Assembly (NCBI GenBank): GCA_963575645.1
Contig: OY754465.1
Span: forward strand, 60,039,901 to 60,103,900
Length of the DNA stretch: 64,000 nucleotides
Source: Xanthostigma xanthostigma
Taxonomy: Eukaryota > Arthropoda > Insecta > Raphidioptera > Raphidiidae
Direction of reading: 5' to 3'
Numbering within the stretch: the stretch's first letter is position 1; each line of letters starts with the position of its first letter. The notes beneath the pieces were generated by a model that worked only from the letters and a program-made list of their open reading frames with translations, did no database searches and had not been told where the DNA came from. The translations under genes were made by a program, and so were the position numbers. Positions 52,801-58,800 of this stretch are shown here, one piece after another.

Positions 52801-55800
52801 TTTTTTTAACAGAAAGATAAAGTAATTTTATCAGATCTAATTCAAGATCGAAATTATGAAATCATTGTGGTGCCATTTAATTCACAAGGCGATGGACCGC
52901 CCAGTCCTCCGGCTACAGTTTATGTGGGTGAAGCAGTTCCGACAGGTGAGCCGCGATCTTTTGAAGGTGAACCGGTGTCATCTACGGAGGTTAGACTGAG
53001 ATGGAAACCACCCCAGCAACACATGCAAAACGGAGACCTCCTGGGCTACAAGGTACGCATTTTGTGAGGTTATGTCACAGCATCAATGGACTCACTCGAC
53101 TGTTAGCACTATTTGCCAGCGAATTTCTAAGACCTTGAACACAGCTGTGCTAACACCATCCCAAATTTGACAATTTCAGGCAAAACTGACAGCTGTCAAT
53201 TTTGATGCAGTTGTGCCTGCTAAGAACATGGCGGCCGCTTGCGCAGCATGTGTGCGCGGATTAAGTTTTACATTTCTAGTGATTCAGCTGATATTTTTTT
53301 AATTTGTGTTAATTTGAAAATTATTTTTGGTGTAATCTAAACACAAATAATGTTATAGATATTTTACCTTGTGACGGATTCGCCGCAAGAACTGGAAAAA
53401 GGGAAGAAGATAGAGGAAGAAATTGAAGTTGTGCCGGCTACTTATACATCTCACAGTTTAGTTTTTCTGGATAAATACACAGAATATCGGATTCAGATTT
53501 TGGCATTTAATCCGGCCGGTGATGGACCTAGATCAGAACCGATTACGGTAAAAACATGGCAAGGCTTACCGAGTGCACCTGTAAACCTTAAATTTGTCGA
53601 TATAACCATGAACAGTTTGAGAGTGTTGTGGGACCCGCCGAAAAAACGGAATGGCGATATTATCGGTTACATTGTTACCTACGAAACTACAGAACAAAAC
53701 GAAAGTAAGTCTATATTTAAAATAAATTTTATAAAATTACTCGAATCAGATTGATGGCGTTTTTTCCAATGTGAATAAACAAACAGATTTGTATTTTAAT
53801 TATATAGGTCTCAAAGGAGTCGTTATATCCCGTTTGTCATTGAAGCAAATGACGTAATAGCCAATATAATTTGTTCATGTTTTTTACGGAAATCAGACAG
53901 GACTTTTTATGTTTGCTTGTTACAGCTAGAATGTCATTGTATTCGATATATACTGTAAGAATATCAGTGTATACTGTATACAGTATGTAAACACGTAAGA
54001 TGCACATAGGGAAATTAACATTGGGAAACAATGACTGGATCAGAATGAACCTTGAAATCTTGTTTTTCAATTTGACAGATAATATTCTTTTGCAAAATGA
54101 ATGTGTATACTACCGAAGAAAATATTCAAATGATTACAACATAATCGGACTTTTTTTATTAATGGGACATTAAATTCTCAAAAATACTTAAATGTGGTGC
54201 GAGATCAAATATCTCCGCCTATTCGTGTTGAACCTAAAGACATTGGGTCACTGATTTACCAACGCGCATACGTCATACCAGTCAGACAATTATTGAATGA
54301 AATGTTTCCAAACAGATGGAGTTGTTTGTTTTATTTTTGTACAAAAAAATTAAAATAATGATTTATAAGAGCTTTTTATTATTAAAAAAGCCAAGTAAAA
54401 TAAAAATAAATCAAAATAAATTAGAAATCCTCAAGATTACCACGATAATTCAATAGAAATAACAATTAATGCAGTCATGGCTAACTCTGATCCAAGTATT
54501 TTTTTCCCAATGCTAATTTCCCTATGTGCACCTTACGCGTTTACATACTGTATACTTCTTTGCTAAAAGTGGATGTGTTTTGTTTTTAGAATTTAGTAAA
54601 CAAGTGAAACAAAAAGTGTCGGAGACATCGCTTTTAGTTCAGAACTTGGAAGAAGAGGTTACGTACACTTTTACAGTCCGTGCTCAAACAATCGATTATG
54701 GACCAGCTGTCACCGATAATGTGACAACTGGACCGCAAGAAGGCTCTCCCGCTACGCCTAAAGAACTAATATTAGACAAGACGGTTTCGAGTATAGAAGT
54801 GCACTGGTTGAATGGACCTTCGGGAAAAGGACCTATTCAGGGATATTACATTGAGACACAAAAGAAAGGTACATTAAATTTATTTAAACAATTTTTGTAA
54901 AAGAAATTATTTGAAAAATATCTTTTTAATTTTTGAAGGTGTAAAATTCATAGCAGTGTCTGAATTTTTTTCGTTTTATATTCTTTTTAATGTTCCGTTC
55001 AAAACGCAACACTTATTGAATCACTTCGATGTTTGTCCATCTATCACTGGCGATTTTCTCTGAAACCATTTGATGTAATTTTTTTTTTTTTTTTTTGTTT
55101 AAAATGAGGTTTTATTTGTCAAAATTGCAACTAATAATAAAATATTTTTAACAAAAAAATTGAACCGACTTCACACTAAAAAGTAAAAAATAATTGCGTA
55201 TTGAAATGTTTTGGAGTCGGTGTCAGCCAAAATGAAATCTATTCCGAGAACTACACCGACTCCAAAACATTTCAATACGCAATTATTTTTTACTTTTTAG
55301 TGTGAAGTCGGTTCAATTTTTTTGTTAAAAATATTTTATTTTTCTCTTTTTAGTGTTAATCTAACACTAAAAATCGGTGAACATACATAAAAAACATTAT
55401 GCGTTTCTTTGAAATTTGAAAGTTTCCCTCGATTTCTCCGGATTCCAACATCAGATCCTGACTTGGTTCCGATGGGACCACCTCTGAGGTGCGCTCTTTC
55501 GAATAAAAAAAAAATTGAAAATCGGTCCATATTTGACGGAGAAATCGGTGAACATACATAAAAAAAAAAAATTTATACAGACGAACATAGAACCTCCTCC
55601 TTTTTGTTGAAGTCGGTTAAAAATGTTTTTTCTTTTTATTTGATTTTTCTTTGTTACTACAATTTTTGAGAAATTTTCTTTGTTTATTATTTTAAGGTAT
55701 ATGTACTGTATGCATTAAAATTAATCTTTTTTCCCGGCAAATTTAGTAGTTTTACTATTTTTTTCCTTTTCTGCAATCAGTTGTGGAAGAATGGCAATTT

Positions 55801-58800
55801 CGTAAGTTACCGTGTTAAAAATGTGAAAAGTTTATCTTAACTGCACTGTTTCGAGCAAATTGTACTTGAAAATACACTCTACACAAATTTGTAAATAAAA
55901 TACAAACAAAAAAATCACATTCTTATAACGTCTAATTTTCAATTGTATTTTCAGATGATATGAGATGGCAAACTGTAACAAAAACAAATAACGGTCCATT
56001 ACAAGAATTTTCCATTTCGTATCAAAGTCTGCTACCGTCTACGTATTATTTGTTTCGAGTCATTGCATACAATCATTTTGGTATAAGCTACCCGGCGTAT
56101 TCGAATATTCCAGTGGTAACGCCGTCAAAACTCTATCTCGAATATGGTTATTTGCAACATAAACCGTTTTATCGTCAAACATGGTTTATGGTTGCGCTCG
56201 CAGCTGCTTCGATTATAATTATTATCATGGTTATAGCTGTGTTATGCGTCAAAAGTAAAAGTTACAAATATAAACGTAAGTAATATCTATTCTTATAAAA
56301 TTCTTATGGGTTGTGTATGTTTTAACACGTTGGCTGCCACATGTATCTTTAACGATACACCCGGTGTGCTTTGTGTAGGCCGCGTGTATCGATAGAGATA
56401 CACCGAGTAGGTCTCTGTTCCGAACACCGGTGTATTGTTAGCGCTCACTTTTATATTGGTTTAATAGTGGATATAGCTTCTCTTGACCTGTACGAACATA
56501 GTGACATACAGAATTTTGGCCTGAGAAAAGGGATTATAAGTAAAAACAAGGTTAAACACTAAAATGCAATAAAAAATGTTCATTATTTATTGAATAACTG
56601 CATAAAAATGGAAAGCAAATATAAATCAAAATGTAAAATAAAGAAATGTGATTCCTAAGAAAAAACTAAATATCGTAAAAATATTTACGATAAATGAAAA
56701 CATAGAAAAAATGGTACAAAGAAGTTCTATTGTAAGGAGGTAATGTAGGTTCTAATGTAAAATGTTAAAACACGGAGCGCTACCTCGTCATCTGTGAGAT
56801 ATTTTATGGCCATTCTCAGCCCAAGCCGGGTGTATCGCTAAAGATACACCGTCAAAAAAACTAAAAAAAATGCAATAAAACACAATTAGGCTTTTGAAAA
56901 AAAAATAATTATCGATTTTTGTATTGTATTTTAAAACTTTATTATAAATAATATTGATAATCGATGCGAAAAGCTTTCAAAAAACTTTTTTTAAATTAAT
57001 TGCAATTTAAAATTGATAAAATATTAAAAAAATCACGTGACTGCAAACGCACTAAAATTGTTTTTGACAGTTGTGACGTCATAATGGTAAAATGTATATT
57101 GTATATGTTACAGTTAATACAAGAAAGTAGTTTATTCGCGAATTAACCGGCTAATACCCGAATTAACCAACGTCAAGGATTGGTTAATTCGGGTAATTAG
57201 CCGATTAATTCGCGAATTAACTACTTTCTTGTATTAACCGTAACATATATACGCAGCATACTATCAATGGCTTCTACATGTGTATTGACTAAAACATTAT
57301 GACGTCACATTAAGTTCGGGAAATGTCGGCGCGTTCTCGGAACTGGGTACAAAAATTTATTTTTAATTTGATATAACTTTTGAATTATAACGAAAATAAA
57401 AAAAAGAAAAATGGTTTTGTTATAAAACTTATATACGATCTTTCCATTTATGACAAAAAAAAATTTCATTCAAAAGCCCAATTACATATCATATTGATTA
57501 CTTTTATAACATTTTAACAACATATTTGTCAACAAACACTCTTGGCCTGAGGTGACCAAATGTCGAAAACTGGTTGGCAGTCAACGTGTTAACCAGAAAT
57601 TTAATTTGCAGAAGAAGCGCAAAAAACTTTAGAAGAATCGATGGCAATGGACATCGATGATCGTCAAGAGCTCGCGATGGAATTGTATAGATCGCGACAT
57701 GGCGGTAGCGGTATGAACGGACCAACAACTTGCAGTACGCTGGCAAAACGTAGCATCGTGGGTGCACGAAAGCCGACGCACCACGTGCTACCTCCGGCTA
57801 CAATGTTAGGCAAATCTCCGCCGCGACCATCTCCAGCTTCCGTTGCGTATCACAGCGATGAGGAAAGCATCAAGGGCTATGATGAAAACCCCGATGACAG
57901 CAGTGTCACAGAGAAACCCTCGGAAATCAGCTCGACCGATTCACAAGTAAGCACGATATTTAAGAAAAATTAATTATTATTAAGATGCATAATATTAGAA
58001 ATAATGTCAGATGGTGTGTTCTATGCTCACAACGATAACATGTAATGTATAATAGAAGGAAAGTACGTTAGTGCGCACTGGCCATTTTTGTTGTGACTGT
58101 TCGTGATTAGATTGACTTTTTTAGGTTAGATAGTTCGATAGTTGTAATTTTAAATTTTAAAATGAAAAATGATGTACTTATGGTATTTGAAGTCTGTTTT
58201 TTGTTTCGTATTCTGTTGATTTTGCCGTATAAGTTTTTATTAATTTATCTAAGTCTGCCTTTTTATAAAAATTCAAACTATGACACGCCGTTTTACTATT
58301 TAATAGTAAAATATTTTTCCAAAACTTATAAAAATAATTAACAATTTTAATTTCAGAAAAAAAAATTTTAGTGAAGTTTTTTATGTAGTGACAATAAAAA
58401 TACATTATTATTATGTCATGACATAATAAAAATACATTATTTTTATGTCATGACATAAAATTAAATGCTTATACATAGGAAGAGATAGGAAGAACGACGA
58501 ATTATAATTATGTCATGACATAAAAATAATGTATTTTTATTATGTCATGACATAATAATAATGTATTTTTATTATCTTGCGATATAAAAATAATTATAAA
58601 TACTTTTATGGCACGCCGTTTTACTAATTAATACTAAAATATTTTTCCAAAAGTTATAAAAATATTTAACAATTTTAATTTCAGAAAAAAAATTTTGAGT
58701 GAATTTATTTATGTGGTGACATAATAAAAATACATTATTATTATGTCATGACATAATAAAAATACATTATTTTTATGTCATGACATAATTATAATTCGTC

